A DNA stretch of 64,000 nucleotides from Mercurialis annua (Eukaryota; Streptophyta; Magnoliopsida; Malpighiales; Euphorbiaceae). The position numbers and the translations under genes are program-made. The stretch's first letter is position 1. Every line of letters starts with the position of its first letter. This document shows, in pieces, positions 51,746 to 63,471 of this stretch. A model generated the notes under the pieces. It searched no databases and was not told where the DNA came from. It saw only the letters and a program-made list of their open reading frames with translations. Where the stretch lies: positions 6,455,501 to 6,519,500 of the forward strand of contig NC_065575.1 in NCBI RefSeq assembly GCF_937616625.2, written 5' to 3'.

Positions 51746-52710
51746 CCGGCCATTCGGAAGATTATATTGATAGATTCAAATATTTGCAATTAATTTTAGT
51801 TTTTTAAACTTTTATATATATGACTTTGATTGTTGTAATCATTTAGAGTTTTAATTTTATACTCATTTGACTAAATTTATTATTAGATTTATTGTCTATT
51901 GAGTTTGTTAGGTGGCTCTTAGTAGCTGAAAAGACCTTAAAATGTTGGTGTAATATCTAGCACAATTGATGTGATTAGATTTGAGATTTTTATAGTCGAA
52001 TTATAAATGACGATTTTAATCTTTCCGCAAAAAAAAGGTCTCTTGTTCTTTTAACTTCCTCTTCCACGCTATAGTTTATAAGCAAACTAGTGTCTTCATC
52101 AGCGATGTACCCTTTAAGGATTAGAATTCTCTCAAGTTCACTTTTACTTGAGGGTAATATGTCCTATATCTACACTGTAATGAAATAGATGGTGCAGATT
52201 CATTTAACTAAAACTGATTTTTTTATTATTATTTACACCATTCATTTGTTAATGAATCGTGTAGATTCATTGAATGTTGCCCTTCAAATTGAAATGAAAT
52301 TGAGGGAATTTCAATTCATATTTTAATTGTTAATTTTTTTGTTTGATGTTAATTTTATGTGAATGGACGTCTTAATTGATTAAAATGGTGAAATTGAGTT
52401 ATTTAATTTTGAATCACAACTTCAAGATCAAAATGAACATTCAATGTAATTTAGTCAAATGCCGTTTGAATTACAAAAATGGTCGATTGGAGAAAATTCA
52501 TTTTCACAATAAAAAAAAATATTATGAAGAGGACTTCCTCCACTGAGTTAAAATTCAATATTATAGTCAAATTCCGAGATGTGAGCCGCCGGAAGTCTAC
52601 ATATTTAGTAAATTCGAACTATGATGACCAACAGTCCAACTACAGCCGCTCTATTTTAAAAAAGGGCGTAGCCGGAATTTGAATTCGTGATCTTCGTAGA
52701 AAGAAGGATC
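51746..52710. other. Intergenic DNA, no recognised feature
   Basis: AT-rich with scattered stops. The 67-codon ORF 52479-52682 has no motif. Bases 52195-52275 contain a loose repeat of GATTCATTNAAT-like sequence. Nothing else can be supported. Confidence 0.45.
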
Positions 52711-53640
52711 ATTTTTTTTTTTTTTTTTTTGAGATAAAAAGTTCTATTAATTAAAAGCTGATTGATCAGCCAATACATAGAATTTGATAATCGGAGGGAC
52801 ATGCCCCAACCAATTAGATAAACTAAAATAGTCATATGCTACCACATGAGATTTTCTATTAAAACAACATTTATGCATCTCAATTAAGCTAAAGTAGTCA
52901 TTTGCTATCAAACTGATAATATTACAAAGCAAAGAGTTGTTGTTGAAGGCATCCATTACAACCTTTAAAATAAAGGGAATTAGATTAGCTTCACTTGCCA
53001 TGATAATACTAACTTTAATCGCACGACTGCTACAGCTATCAGCTATAACTTCATCGTTAAAGTACCTAATCACATCTTCTGTGACATATCTCTTCTCTTG
53101 AACATTAAAGACATCATCGATATTGACGCAAAACATACCGATATTTGGTGAAATCCGTCGTAAGATGGTGGCTCTAATTGTTTTAGAGATCCAAGTCGCT
53201 TGCATCGCAAAAAACAATTTCATCTCTAACGATGAAAAAAACTACTCTTAATTTCGATTAGATCAGATCTAATGAAATTAAGATACTAGAATAGAAAATA
53301 ATTTCTAGATCTAGACCATAAATGGCCAAGAAATAAATTTTATTCAAAATTAAAGACAATAACTATGGAAAAAAGCTAAAAAGACTGAATATGAGAGATT
53401 AGGGAGGTGATTTTAGGCCAAGAATGGCCAAAAACCACCTCCCAAATGACAAAAAGAAGAAAACTTAATAGGGTTTGAGAGGTTTCTCAAAGAGAGAGAC
53501 GGCTAAGGTTTTTTTTTTAGTTTTGATCATTTTTATTTTCTAGATCTGACTATAAACCGGACAAATTTTTCTAGATCTGACTATAAACCGGACAAATTTA
53601 ACCCACGCACAGGTAAATATGACTCCACTACTCTTCTATC
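52711..53640 (-). mobile_element. Decayed LINE-like fragment: RNase H end joined to a leader-like sequence
   Basis: On the minus strand a T run at 52713-52731 marks an A tail. It is preceded by TTAATAGAACTTTTTATCTC, a common plant LINE 3' end. The 158-codon ORF (53223-52747) retains the second half of an RVT_3-type RNase H (MDAFNNNSLLCNIISLIAND; LSLSNW-like end). The first half (about 60 residues) is not recognisable. Upstream (53230-53640) the strand looks like an untranslated leader (ACCTTAGCCGTCTCTCTC). A leader close to the 3' domain suggests a large internal deletion. It is not an active gene. Confidence 0.5.
53540..53599. repeat. Two-copy 31-bp tandem duplication
   Basis: CTAGATCTGACTATAAACCG followed by GACAAATTT occurs twice in succession (about 53539 and 53570) with no substitutions. 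Confidence 0.8.
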
Positions 53641-53946
53641 AAATTCGGTCCGGATTTTCTAGATTATTACACAGTCCAAATTCCTTACTTTATTGTCTTG
53701 ATAAGACCTAATAATATATTTAGTCAGACAGCAATGCCAAGAATGATCATCAAACTAGAAAATATAATTTTCTGTTGAAGCATTTGATTTTCCACTTCAT
53801 ACCAAATTAGTTATATACATAATTATCCATGCAATTTGAAGTTCAATAACTAGAATTAAGCTACTCCCTCAATTTTAAATTTTTACATGGCAATAACACC
53901 AATAATTTCGAATAAAATTGATACTAAAAATAGCAAAAGAATAACA

Positions 53947-53954
53947 TATAAAAA
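53947..53954 (+). promoter_or_regulatory. TATA box of SBT-D
   Basis: TATAAAAA in the same AACATATAAAAACAATTC context as SBT-C, 53 bases before the ATG. Confidence 0.6.
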
Positions 53955-54007
53955 CAATTCAAAAGAGCTTATAATTTTCATGTCACTTGGATAATAGAAG
54001 AAACAAA

Positions 54008-57000
54008 ATGATGAATAAACAAATAAGGCTCGCAATAATTTCCCCTTTGGCTTTTTCTACTCTTCTACTTTCCTTTTTGTATATTCCTTCTAATTATGCT
54101 GCACCACAGGCAAGTTCATTAATTTTGTATGTGTGTCTATATATATAGCAGCTTTATTGTGAAAAAGGTCAATTTCACTCCATAAATTTATGTGACGGGA
54201 TTGATTAGATTCAATTTTATCTATTAAAGTTAAATTGATTTAACTTTTTATTATTTTATTTTGAATTAAATCTGTAATCTAATACTATAATTGTGTTTTA
54301 TTACTGCAGGCTTATATTGTGTACCTGGGAGACGAATCCCAATCAATTGCTGATGGCAAAAACGTTTACAGTGATGAAAAACTGTCCCAATCACATTTTG
54401 ACATGCTGTCATCACTCACTACAAATGCTGAAAGGTTTATATTTCTCTTTAATTTTGTAGTTTATTATTCCAAAATCACACTATTTTTATATAAATAGTG
54501 TATATACATTATGTACTATAATAGAAATAATAAATTTCAAATATTAATAAGATAGAAGGTATAAAGAAAAGCCTTCAAAAAAAACTCTTCAATATTTAAT
54601 AAGAATTGAAGTTGTATCTTTTTATTAAATTATGTATGTCCACTCGGTTAAAGGCGGACCTAATAAGAGTTTATGGTGGGCAGTTGACCACCTTATTATT
54701 TTGAATATTTTAAAAAATATGAATATATATATTAGTAGTATAGTTTTTTGACCTTAAAGTTTATAGCACTTACCACCTTAAAAAAATTTATATTATCCAT
54801 CTTATAAATTTTCGGTACAACCTTGCCCACCTTATAAAAAAATTTCTAAATCCGCCATTGCACTCGGTCATGACTTTGTAAGAATTATTTTTTCTTTTTT
54901 TAATCTCATTTTTGGTATGCAGTGGAAAACAAAATGAGAATAAACTACTTTACTCATACACAAAATCCATGAATGGGTTTGCTGCAGTTCTTGATGATTC
55001 TCAAGTACAAATGCTTAAGAGTAAGATATTTCATACTTTTTTTTTTATGAATAGATATATCATACTTAACGTAATAAAAATAAGTAAATTAGATTTAGCT
55101 ATTTATTATATATTACTTATTGTTTTTGTTTATGTTTCGAATAAGTGCAGGTAAAGCTGGTGTAAAAGCAGTACTCCCAAATATAAAATATAAATTACAC
55201 ACAACACATTCATGGGATTTTCTTCAATTAGCAGACGGTGGTGTTGCTGCTCCTGCCTCCATTTGGAACACGGCTAAGTATGGCCAAGATGTTATTATTG
55301 CTACTCTTGACACCGGTTAGTTCGAAGCTGATTAAATATTGTTCTTGTAGCAAAGTGGTAATAGCCACAGGCATTTTGGTAAGAGGTTTCGAGTTCGAGC
55401 CTCACTCCCTCTCCCGCCTAAATTGTAAAAAAAAAACATATAAATACGTACATGTAATGTAAGATGATCATGTAAAATAATATCTAGATTCGATTTCTGC
55501 TAGGTGTTTGGCCGGAATCAGCAAGTTTTAAAGACGACGGAATGGGACCTGTTCCGGCAAGATGGCGAGGAAATTGTTCGGTTGAGAGTGGACTTCGGTG
55601 CAACAAGTGCGTTAGTTATTTTTTTGTTAACCAACTGAACACATAAACCTTAAAATCTCAATGTTGAACATTGGCTATTGTTGTTCAGCAAGCTTATAGG
55701 AGCAAAAATGTTCTCCAAGGGAGCCGAAGCAGCTGGAGCCATAATCCCCAAGGAACTACACAACGGACGCGACTACGACGGCCATGGCTCGCACACCTTA
55801 TCGACAGCCGGCGGAAGTTTTGTTCCCGGGGCTAATATTTTCGGCAACGGCAACGGAACCGCAAAGGGAGGATCGCCCAAAGCTCATGTGGCTTCTTACA
55901 AAATTTGCTGGGCTGATGGTTGCTACGCAGCTGATATTTTGGCCGCATTGGATGCTGCAATTAAAGACGGTGTTGATGTTCTATCTTTGTCCATTGGATC
56001 ATCAGCCGTTTCTAATTTTTTTGACGACTCTACTGCGATCGGATCGTTTAATGCAATGAAAAGAGGAATTCCGGTAGTTACCTCAGGTGGTAATGAAGGA
56101 CCGGGGCCGAGTACTATAAACAATGTCGCTCCATGGCTTTTTACAGTTGGAGCTAGTTCAGTGGATCGTAGCTTCTTGCATTTTCTTGTTCTTGGCAATC
56201 AGAAGCATATAAATGTAATAATTTTATTTTATTTTATGATTCACTCAGCTACTAATTTGATTACTTAGTTGATGATTACTGATCCTGTTTTTTAAACTTC
56301 AGGGATCGAGCCTTTCACCAAGCTTGCCGGCTGGAAAGGTTTTTCCTTTGATCAATCCAATCGATGCAAAAGCTCCAAATGCCATTGTCCAAGACGCGTA
56401 AGTAAAGGACTCCTTGTATTTGATTGATCTTTAAAATTGTTCGTGGTCGAAAATTAGATAAAAAAATCTTATCTTCACAGAAAGTTAAAAGAACGAAATT
56501 GTTCCAATGAGCTATAGCTCAAACAGTACGCGAGCTGAGTAGCATTCTTCTTAGGTCGTGGTCGAAAGAAAAAAAAGGATAAAATTGTAATTTAATATGA
56601 ATCTGTTTTGAAATAAATTGAAAGTTTAGTGATATATCGTGCGTTTTCGGGCTGTGTTATGCAGTATTTTGTGCAAAAATGGATCTCTAGACAAAGCCAA
56701 AGTAACAGGAAAGATTATAGTATGTCTTAGAGGCGATTCGGGAAGAATTGAGAAGGGGATGGTGGTTGCAGCTTTAGGTGCAGCCGGTATGGTTCTAGCC
56801 AACGACCGAATAGATGGAAACGACCTTTTTTCAGATCCTCATTTCCTTCCGGCTACTCATGTCACTTACACCGATGGTCAAGCCATTTACAGCTACCTCA
56901 ATTCCACCAAGTAACTAATAACTCTCTTCTCTGGCTCATTTAAGTGTTAACTTGGTAAATTCATATCTTTTCCTGTGCACAGAAATCCTACTGCATCACT

Positions 57001-59533
57001 TTCTCCAACAACAGCAGTATTAGGAGTTAAACCAGCTCCACAAATAGCAGCTTTCTCATCAAGAGGCCCTAATCCACTTATTTTGCAACTTCTTAAGGTT
57101 TTTTTAAGAATACTTCATCTGGTTTATTTTTCGATTAACACGTCTTAAGGTCTCTTAATTTTATATTTTTAGTTTAACAGTCCTTAAACTTTCATTTGAT
57201 TACATTTATCCCATTAACTTTGCATTTTTAGTGTATCCGGTCTCCAAACTTCCATTTGATCTTATTTGATCCATGAATCTTATATTTTTAGTTTATCTGA
57301 TATTGATTTTCCATCTGTTTGATCTAAGGAATCAAAAAAATCAAAGTTTAGGAAGCAAATAAGATTTAATAGATATTCAGGAACCAAATAAAATAAAAAT
57401 ATAAAATTTAAGAATCAAATAAGATTAAATGAAAGTTCAGGACTAGATGAACTAAAAATGTAAAACTGAGAGACTTTAAAATTAGGTTAATCCTTTACTT
57501 TTTTATAATTTTTTTGTTATTATCTAATCATATATAATTTTATTTATTGCTGCTAGCCTGATGTTACTGCCCCTGGAGTTAACATACTTGCTGCCTACTC
57601 CGGAGCAACATCTCCGAGCGAATTGGACATTGACAAACGTAGAGTTCCTTATGATGTGTTGTCTGGAACTTCAATGGCTTGCCCTCATGTTTCTGGTATA
57701 GTTGGTCTTATCAAGTCGATCCATCCAGATTGGAGTCCCGCTGCTATTAAATCTGCCATCATGACTACTGGTAAGTCCATTTCCTTGTCTAACATTAGTG
57801 CTATTTTAATATATTGTAATCAAAAACGTGTCTGAGGCGCATACGGGCGCTACAAAAGCGTCGGTGGCCTGCAAAACACTTTAAGCGACCACCTTGCTCC
57901 TGGCTCTCTTAAGGTGCAAAGCGATCTGTTTTATAGGCGGTGCTATAACAAACTATTTTTATTGCCGAAACCCCTATTTCTTTTTATGGGTTATTTTTCA
58001 AAATGGTACCAATTTTTGATATTTCATTTTTCAAAAATAGTACCATTGCTTTTATTTCCTTCAGATAAGGTTTTTCATCCATTTTAAGTAATTTAAAACT
58101 GATGTGACAATCAAGCTTAGTTTTTTTATGGATGAGGGTTTCAGTTACCTACTGTCATGTCAGCTTCAAATTATCTAAAATGGTTTGAAACACTGCTGTG
58201 AAATAAATATAAAAATAATGATATTAAAATGATACAAATTAAAGCTATGATACCATTTTGATATAAGATATAAAAGAATTAGTACCAAAATGGCTAATAA
58301 CCTTTTTATATTTTTGTTATGGTTATAATTATGGGCTTTAGGCTTTAGGCCCTTTTAAAATAAAATAGTGGTAATGTCATACAATTTATTAACTTTATAT
58401 GTTTTTTCATTTTAATCACGTCATTTAAAAATTGTTATTTTCATACACAAAACTATCAGTTTTTCTCAAATGCATTCACTGGTCAGAAATCCGGTGAAAA
58501 TTGCTGATGTATCCCTATCTGGTTCGTTATGACATGTCACTATATATTTGGTTGTCAACTCTGCAATTTTCACAGGATTTTTGAACGATGTATGAAGTAG
58601 AGAAAAATTGATAGTTCGCGTATGAAAATGACATTATATTAAAACCGATCAAAGCATGTTGTAAAGCGCTAAACGCACGTAAAGCGTGAAGGGCCATTTT
58701 AAGTTTTTTTAGACTTATATTAAAACTGATCAAATCATGTCGAGTCTGGGCAGGCTGGATGAGTATTTGACCCAATAATCAGATATAGGTGCACGGAAAT
58801 GGTAATATTATAAAGTCAATTTGTTAATTTGTCCCTATAATCTCAAATTGTCCCTATAATATTACCATTTCCAAATTTCAAAAGTATTGGCAAAAGTTCA
58901 ATAAGTTTTCGTCCAATATAAATTTTAGCACATATCAAACATTAGCTAGCTAGCTGCAATTTAATAGCACTTAGTAATATTATTTATAATATTGCAGCTA
59001 AAACACAAGGGAACAATGGCAAAGCGATCGTCGATGAAACCGGTAAACCCGCAACGCCATTTGCGTATGGTGCTGGACATGTACAACCCAACCGCGCAGC
59101 AGATCCTGGACTAGTTTATGACTTATCAACAAATGACTACTTGAACGCATTATGTGGATTCGGCTACAACGCTTCAATGGTCCAAAGATTCGCAGGTTTT
59201 CCTTATACATGTCCAAAAAATTACACTTTTAACGACTTCAACTACCCTTCTATCACAATCCCAAATCTAGCTGGCCCGGTCATTGCAACTCGTAGAGTTA
59301 AGAATGTCGGTACTCCAGGAACCTACACCGCCACCGTCAAGGCGCCTGGAGAGGTTTCCGTCGTGGTCGAGCCCGCGAAACTAACTTTTACTAAAATTGG
59401 AGAAGAGATGGAGTTTAAGGTTATATTCAAGCCAATAATCAATGGTGCACCTAAGACCTATGTGTTTGGACAGCTTCTATGGTCAGATGGCAAACATACC
59501 GTAAAGAGTCCTCTTGTAGTGAAGCATGCTTAG
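54008..59533 (+). CDS. SBT-D: secreted subtilisin-like serine protease, SBT5.3/5.4 group
   Basis: Eleven exons: 54008-54109, 54310-54434, 54923-55020, 55151-55315, 55504-55606, 55689-56214, 56303-56397, 56665-56910, 56983-57097, 57557-57770 and 58998-59533. They give 774 aa. Intron 1 again has a GC donor (CAG|GCAAGT). The signal peptide ends near SNYAAPQ, and the propeptide begins AYIVYLGD. Catalytic residues are D162 (TLDTG), H230 (GHGSH), N333 (SGGNEG) and S564 (SGTSMACPH). The oxyanion motif reads SGGN where the other three read SAGN, and the nucleophile motif reads SMACPH where they read SMSCPH. Both are conservative. PA and fibronectin-like domains are complete and the end is VVKHA. Introns carry at least four mobile elements, yet splice sites are intact. 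A paralogue of SBT-C from the segmental duplication. Confidence 0.95.
54641..54868. mobile_element. 212-bp hAT-type MITE in SBT-D intron 2, perfect 8-bp TSD
   Basis: CACTCGGT flanks it at 54641-54648 and 54861-54868. The ends are TAAAGGCGGACC and the inverse AATCCGCCATTG. The interior contains TTGACCACC and TTGCCCACC, similar to the element at 24937-25134. It is absent from the homologous SBT-C intron (127 bp), so it inserted after the duplication. Confidence 0.86.
55340..55440 (+). mobile_element. SINE in SBT-D intron 4
   Basis: GTAGCAAAGTGGTAATAGCC (A box region), then GGTTTCGAGTTCGAGCCTCA (B box), and an A run at 55428-55437. It is not present in SBT-C intron 4, so it is younger than the duplication. 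Confidence 0.65.
56500..56590 (+). mobile_element. SINE remnant in SBT-D intron 7, orthologous to the SBT-C copy
   Basis: ATGAGCTATAGCTCAAACAG and GGTCGTGGTCGAAAG match the SBT-C intron 7 insertion in order and position, with an internal deletion of about 40 bases. Confidence 0.55.
57133..57492. mobile_element. Foldback MITE in SBT-D intron 9
   Basis: GATTAACACGTCTTAAGG on the left faces TTTAAAATTAGGTTAATC on the right. The arms remain inverted for over 130 bases (for example AAACTTTCATTTGATTACAT against TTAAATGAAAGTTCAGG). No clear target duplication is seen. It expands intron 9 from 88 bp in SBT-C to 459 bp here. Confidence 0.7.
57771..58997 (+). other. SBT-D intron 10: stacked inserts
   Basis: This intron is 1,227 bp against 121 bp in SBT-C. 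It contains the MITE at 57988-58301, a second palindromic segment at about 58435-58640 (ATACACAAAACTATCAG against TTGATAGTTCGCGTAT), and GC-rich remnants around 57830-57960 and 58665-58700 that share GCGCTA/AAGCG motifs and may be the ends of an older element split by the MITEs. Confidence 0.55.
57980..58309. mobile_element. 314-bp foldback MITE in SBT-D intron 10
   Basis: CTTTTTAT occurs on both sides (57980-57987 and 58302-58309). The element begins GGGTTATTTTTCAAAATGG and ends CCAAAATGGCTAATAAC. The arms are inverted for about 70 bases around GGTACCATTTTG-type motifs. No ORF is present. Confidence 0.7.
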
Positions 59534-59929
59534 AGTTAAGGTTCCATGTCAATATATTTATTTATAATTTATAAATGCAAATAATTAGCTAATTAAATTT
59601 CAATAATTTTCATGTATTACACATGTTCATTGTTCCAGTCCACGGAAAAAGAACATTAGGAGCCCTTGTAGACGATTTTTTCGTTGAGTTTTTTATTCTT
59701 ATAGATTGGTTGATTTTTGCAATAAATCTAGTTATAATTGTCTTCAGTTGATGTAATTCTTGAGCTAATGACAATTTATTTAATATTTCTGCAATTTTTT
59801 TCAATTGTTTTTTAGTTTTAAATATTATTTTTTATAATTCTTCTAACTTCTACTATTTTTACATTGGCTTAAACACACTAAAAATCACCAATTTTCGCAT
59901 ATTTTTTGGTTAACATAATTTTTTAATTT
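59534..59929. other. 3' flank of SBT-D
   Basis: The shared duplicated flank runs to about 59790 and includes a polyadenylation-like GCAATAAATCTA (about 59718). It is followed by AT-rich DNA up to the retroelement. Confidence 0.5.
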
Positions 59930-59954
59930 TGATAAAAGAATAAATAAACTTTCA

Positions 59955-60175
59955 AAATTTTGAGAGGTTTAACTAGAAGTTCAGAAGTAATTTCAGAGGT
60001 TAGCCAGAGGTCAGAAATAATTCTTCAGAGATTTAGCTAGAAACTCAGAAGAAATTTCAAAGGTTTAGCCAGAGGCTAGGAATAATTTTTCAGAGGTTCT
60101 TTAGAGGTTTAGCTAGAAGCTCAAAAGTATTTTCAGAGATTTAGCCAGAAGCTCAGAAATAATTATTCAAAAGGT
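59955..60175. repeat. Minisatellite, ~30-40-bp units, in the retroelement leader
   Basis: About six to seven units of the type AGAGGTTTAGCCAGAAGCTC followed by AGAAATAATTTTC, with length variants. The boundaries are approximate. Confidence 0.7.
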
Positions 60176-60812
60176 TCATAAAGCCCAAGTTCATGAACCG
60201 TGTTTAAATGGCCAGAAGCCCAAAGAAATTCAATTGGCCAGAAGCTCAGGAGATTTCGTGCTTTTCGTAAAGCGACAGTTCAGGAGCAGTTTGTAGAATT
60301 GGAAAAGTGCTGGCAGTTTATCAAAGTGGAAGTTTTTATGCAAGTGGGGAGGTGGGCAGTTAAAGATACATTATCACTAACAGTTTCCAGAAGCTCTATA
60401 AATAAGAAAGAAACAAGACGATTTTGGTGCCCAACAAATTCAACAAAAAAAACTCAAACACTCCAAAGAGATTTTCATGTCAAAAGCTTTAATTTTATTA
60501 AATCACTTGTACTGTATTTTCATGCTTCTAGTTTTAAACATTATTTTTAATATCAATTTTATTTGCGTCTTCAGTTCTAAATTTCTAATTGCAGAGGTTT
60601 TCTTTTAATTTTAAAGTTCCCCGGGAGGTTTTCATTGGGAAATGCTTAAATTTTTTTACATCCTTTGAAAATCATTCACAATCGCTTGTTCAATTTTTAA
60701 TTTTTAATTTGAGGTATAACCTTCTGGCACGCTCACACACTCAAAGGCACAAAGCGTTTTCTTAAAAATTAACAGGAAAACAATTTGACACGCCCAGTGG
60801 GACTATCAAAAG

Positions 60813-63235
60813 ATGGCTTCAAGGACTCGCAGTATTTTAGGGAAAGATGTATCCGACTCTCAGGAGGAGGAAAGTGCGCCTGCAACAGCAGGGTTAGGAG
60901 GAATTGTTCATACTGTGGTTGAACAGATCAAAAAGTCAATTGTGCATCTGAATCATAAAAATCAAGAGGCGCCACAGAATGTCATTCATGTAATAGGACC
61001 TGTTACTGCAGAAGAGAAAAGAAAGGAAAAAATGGTTGAGGATTCTCCTGAAAGCATCATGGCTCACATGATGGATTATTTCAAAAAAAAAATGGAAGTA
61101 AGGCAGGAGAGGTTCGAATAAGAATCCAGAAATCATGCCAAGAGAATTGATGGGTACTTTACAGAGAGTAAGGTGCAGTACAATATCATGATTGATGTTG
61201 TGGCAAAGATGCAAAAGAGTTGGGCTCAAAAAGAAGAATCAACAAATAAGAGTGCAAAACAACAGAACTCGGGGGGGCATGCTTCTGACAATCATGCCTA
61301 GGAGGTGGCAGAATCAAGTAAGGCGTCTCAACCTTCTCCTGCTATTAACCTTGTTTCTGAGGAAAGGTATGTTCCTTCTCATCGTAAAAAAGAGGCTATA
61401 GGCACTCCCCCACAAGGGAGCTTGCCATCAAGGAACGAAACCATAATATTTTGGACATACTAATGTTAATACACAACCTAATGTGTATGATGAATGTTTT
61501 AACCATGTCGGGAATAATTATGGGGGAATCCCAAGAGCAAATGCCACTCCGGCGCCTGTACAGCCTCCTGCTAGAACCATATGGATATTGATGCTGTGAG
61601 GGAAATGGTTCAAGAACTCAATGGCCCCGGCTTAAGATAAGTGGGAAGGCCAGAGTTTCACAAGCCATACCCTGAGGCAATTGACAAAGATAATCCATAT
61701 CCCAGAGGTTATTGAATATGTAGCAATTTTTACCATACAATGTGGAGAATTAGCTAATGTTATAATTTTTCAAATATTGAGTTGAGATTATTTCCTAACT
61801 CACTTACAGGAGCGACATTCACTTGGTATGCCATTCTGCCTAGAAATTCAATTTTTGCTTGGCAGGAGATGTAAAGGCAGTTTCACACGCAATTCTTTCG
61901 GGCAAAACCTGAGATCTCAATTGCTAAAATTTCAAGAATAACTCAGAGGGCTGGAGAACCTGCAGCTTTGTTCATATCAAGGTTTAAGACGTTGAGGAGT
62001 CGCTGCAAAGTGTATTTGCCAGAGACTGAGTTTGTGAAGCTGGCACAAAGGGGTTTGAACATAGAGTTAAGAAAGATGTTCCAAGGGACAGAGTTTCGTG
62101 ATATTTTCGAACTCTCTGCAAAAGTCACAGAATATGAAGATCTCTTGAGAGAGGAGAACCATATAAGGAAAACTTCCACGGGTACATATTTCCAGGAGAT
62201 GAGCCATGATATTGTTGTCGCAGATTTGAACTCCTCAGGATCTTGCATCTGCCCGATGTTAGTGAAGAAGGTACCTGAAACGTGGAAAAAGCCACATGCC
62301 TCAAGTGCCCAGCCGCAATATACCTTTGACTTCAAAGACTGAAGAGATTTTTGATTTTCTGATGAAGAAAAAGTTCATCTTTTTTCCCAGAAACCTACAA
62401 AGCGCCTTCAAAGGAAGAACTCAAAGGGAAAGAATATTGTAAGTATCACGATTATTGGAATCATGCTACAAATATTTGTTGGAGTTTCAGGAATGTTGTC
62501 CAGAACAGGATCAATAAAGGAATCTTGAAGTTTCCTGAAAAGAAGGAGGCGAGGTTGATCGACGACGGTCCATTTCCACCTGTGGCATTTGTGAATACCA
62601 TTTCTTTTAATCTTAGGAAACTCCTGGATCTTAAGATGGGAATCAGATAAATGGAGAATACTCTTCAAGAAAAGGAGAGAAATTTTAAGGTCCAGAGGAA
62701 ATGGATTCTAAAGGTTCAGCCCAGAATACAAAAGAATAGGGTTGAACATGTAAAATTCAAAGAGCATGTGAAAAGAGAAGTCAGAGATACAGAAGATCAG
62801 TGGTCCACCAACAGAGGGCAACGCGTTCACCCTTATGTATATCAAAGGGGAGAGAAGAGCTTGAACTTTCAGGGAGATCAGCCGCGTTTTATGCGCCCAC
62901 GTGCCTTTCCTACAAGTTTATAATGGCACATGGTGGAACACAAAAAGTTCCCTCATTGGCTCACCCGAACACAGAAAAGAAGATTTCAGAGACAAAGAGC
63001 ATCGGAAAGAAGAGAAACACTTGTAGCTCAGAGTTCACCTGTGAAGAAGAAGTTCGGACGCAGAGCCTTGGAAGATGCAGAAATTGATGAAGACCTAGAT
63101 GATCTCTTGATACCTTCTAGCCCAGAGGCAGACAAGAAGAAAGGGTTATTTGTAGGTGAAACTCCTATTCCTCTTGACTGTGATACTTCTTCACTAACTC
63201 TGCCCTTTATCTTCCTGTCTAAGAATGAAGCATGA
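60813..63235 (+). pseudogene. Retrotransposon gag polyprotein remnant (Ty3/gypsy)
   Basis: The start segment 60813-61121 begins MASRTRSILG and stops early. After several frame breaks the conserved gag core appears: LTGATFTWY (about 61808), then the open segment 61968-62342 with FISRFKTLRSRCK and ETEFVKLAQRGLNIELR. A C-x2-H-x4-H-x4-C nucleocapsid-like piece (YCKYHDYWNHATNICW) lies near 62434. Open pieces at 62651-62923 and 62930-63235 continue the polyprotein, the last ending shortly before the direct repeat. Multiple stops and shifts make it nonfunctional. Confidence 0.75.
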
Positions 63236-63471
63236 GAGGAAGATTTAATTGATGTCAAAAGATCGGAGGGGGCAAATAAAAAAGAAGATCACTGTCAGGA
63301 TACTGGATTAACCATTCAGGTTAATGGTTTTTTTTTTTAATTTAAAATTGCCCAGTAGATGTTTTTTATGAACCGCTTAAATTTCTTACATCCTTCGAAA
63401 ATCATTCACAATGGCTGATCAATTTTTTAATTTTTAGTTTGAGGTATAACCCTCTAGCACGCTCACACACT

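Larger units (their letters stand above)
53815..59790 (+). repeat. Segmental duplication copy 2 (promoter, SBT-D gene, 3' flank)
   Basis: It is collinear with 46960-51165. The excess length comes from insertions in introns 2, 4, 9 and 10. The 5' edge is marked by TTTGAAGTTCAATAACTA and the 3' edge by GATGTAATTCTTGAGCTAAT. Confidence 0.85.
59930..63470 (+). mobile_element. Decayed Ty3/gypsy-type retroelement, gag region only
   Basis: A leader with TATAAATA (60397-60404) and a primer-binding-site-like TTGACACGCCCAGTGGGA (60785-60802) precedes a gag-like reading frame that starts at 60813. A ~150-bp segment at about 60596-60747 (ending GGTATAACCTTCTGGCACGC) is repeated directly at about 63322-63468. 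It fits the 3' part of a left LTR and a shortened right LTR. No protease, reverse transcriptase or integrase is present between them, so the element is either a non-autonomous gag-type or internally deleted. Confidence 0.65.
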
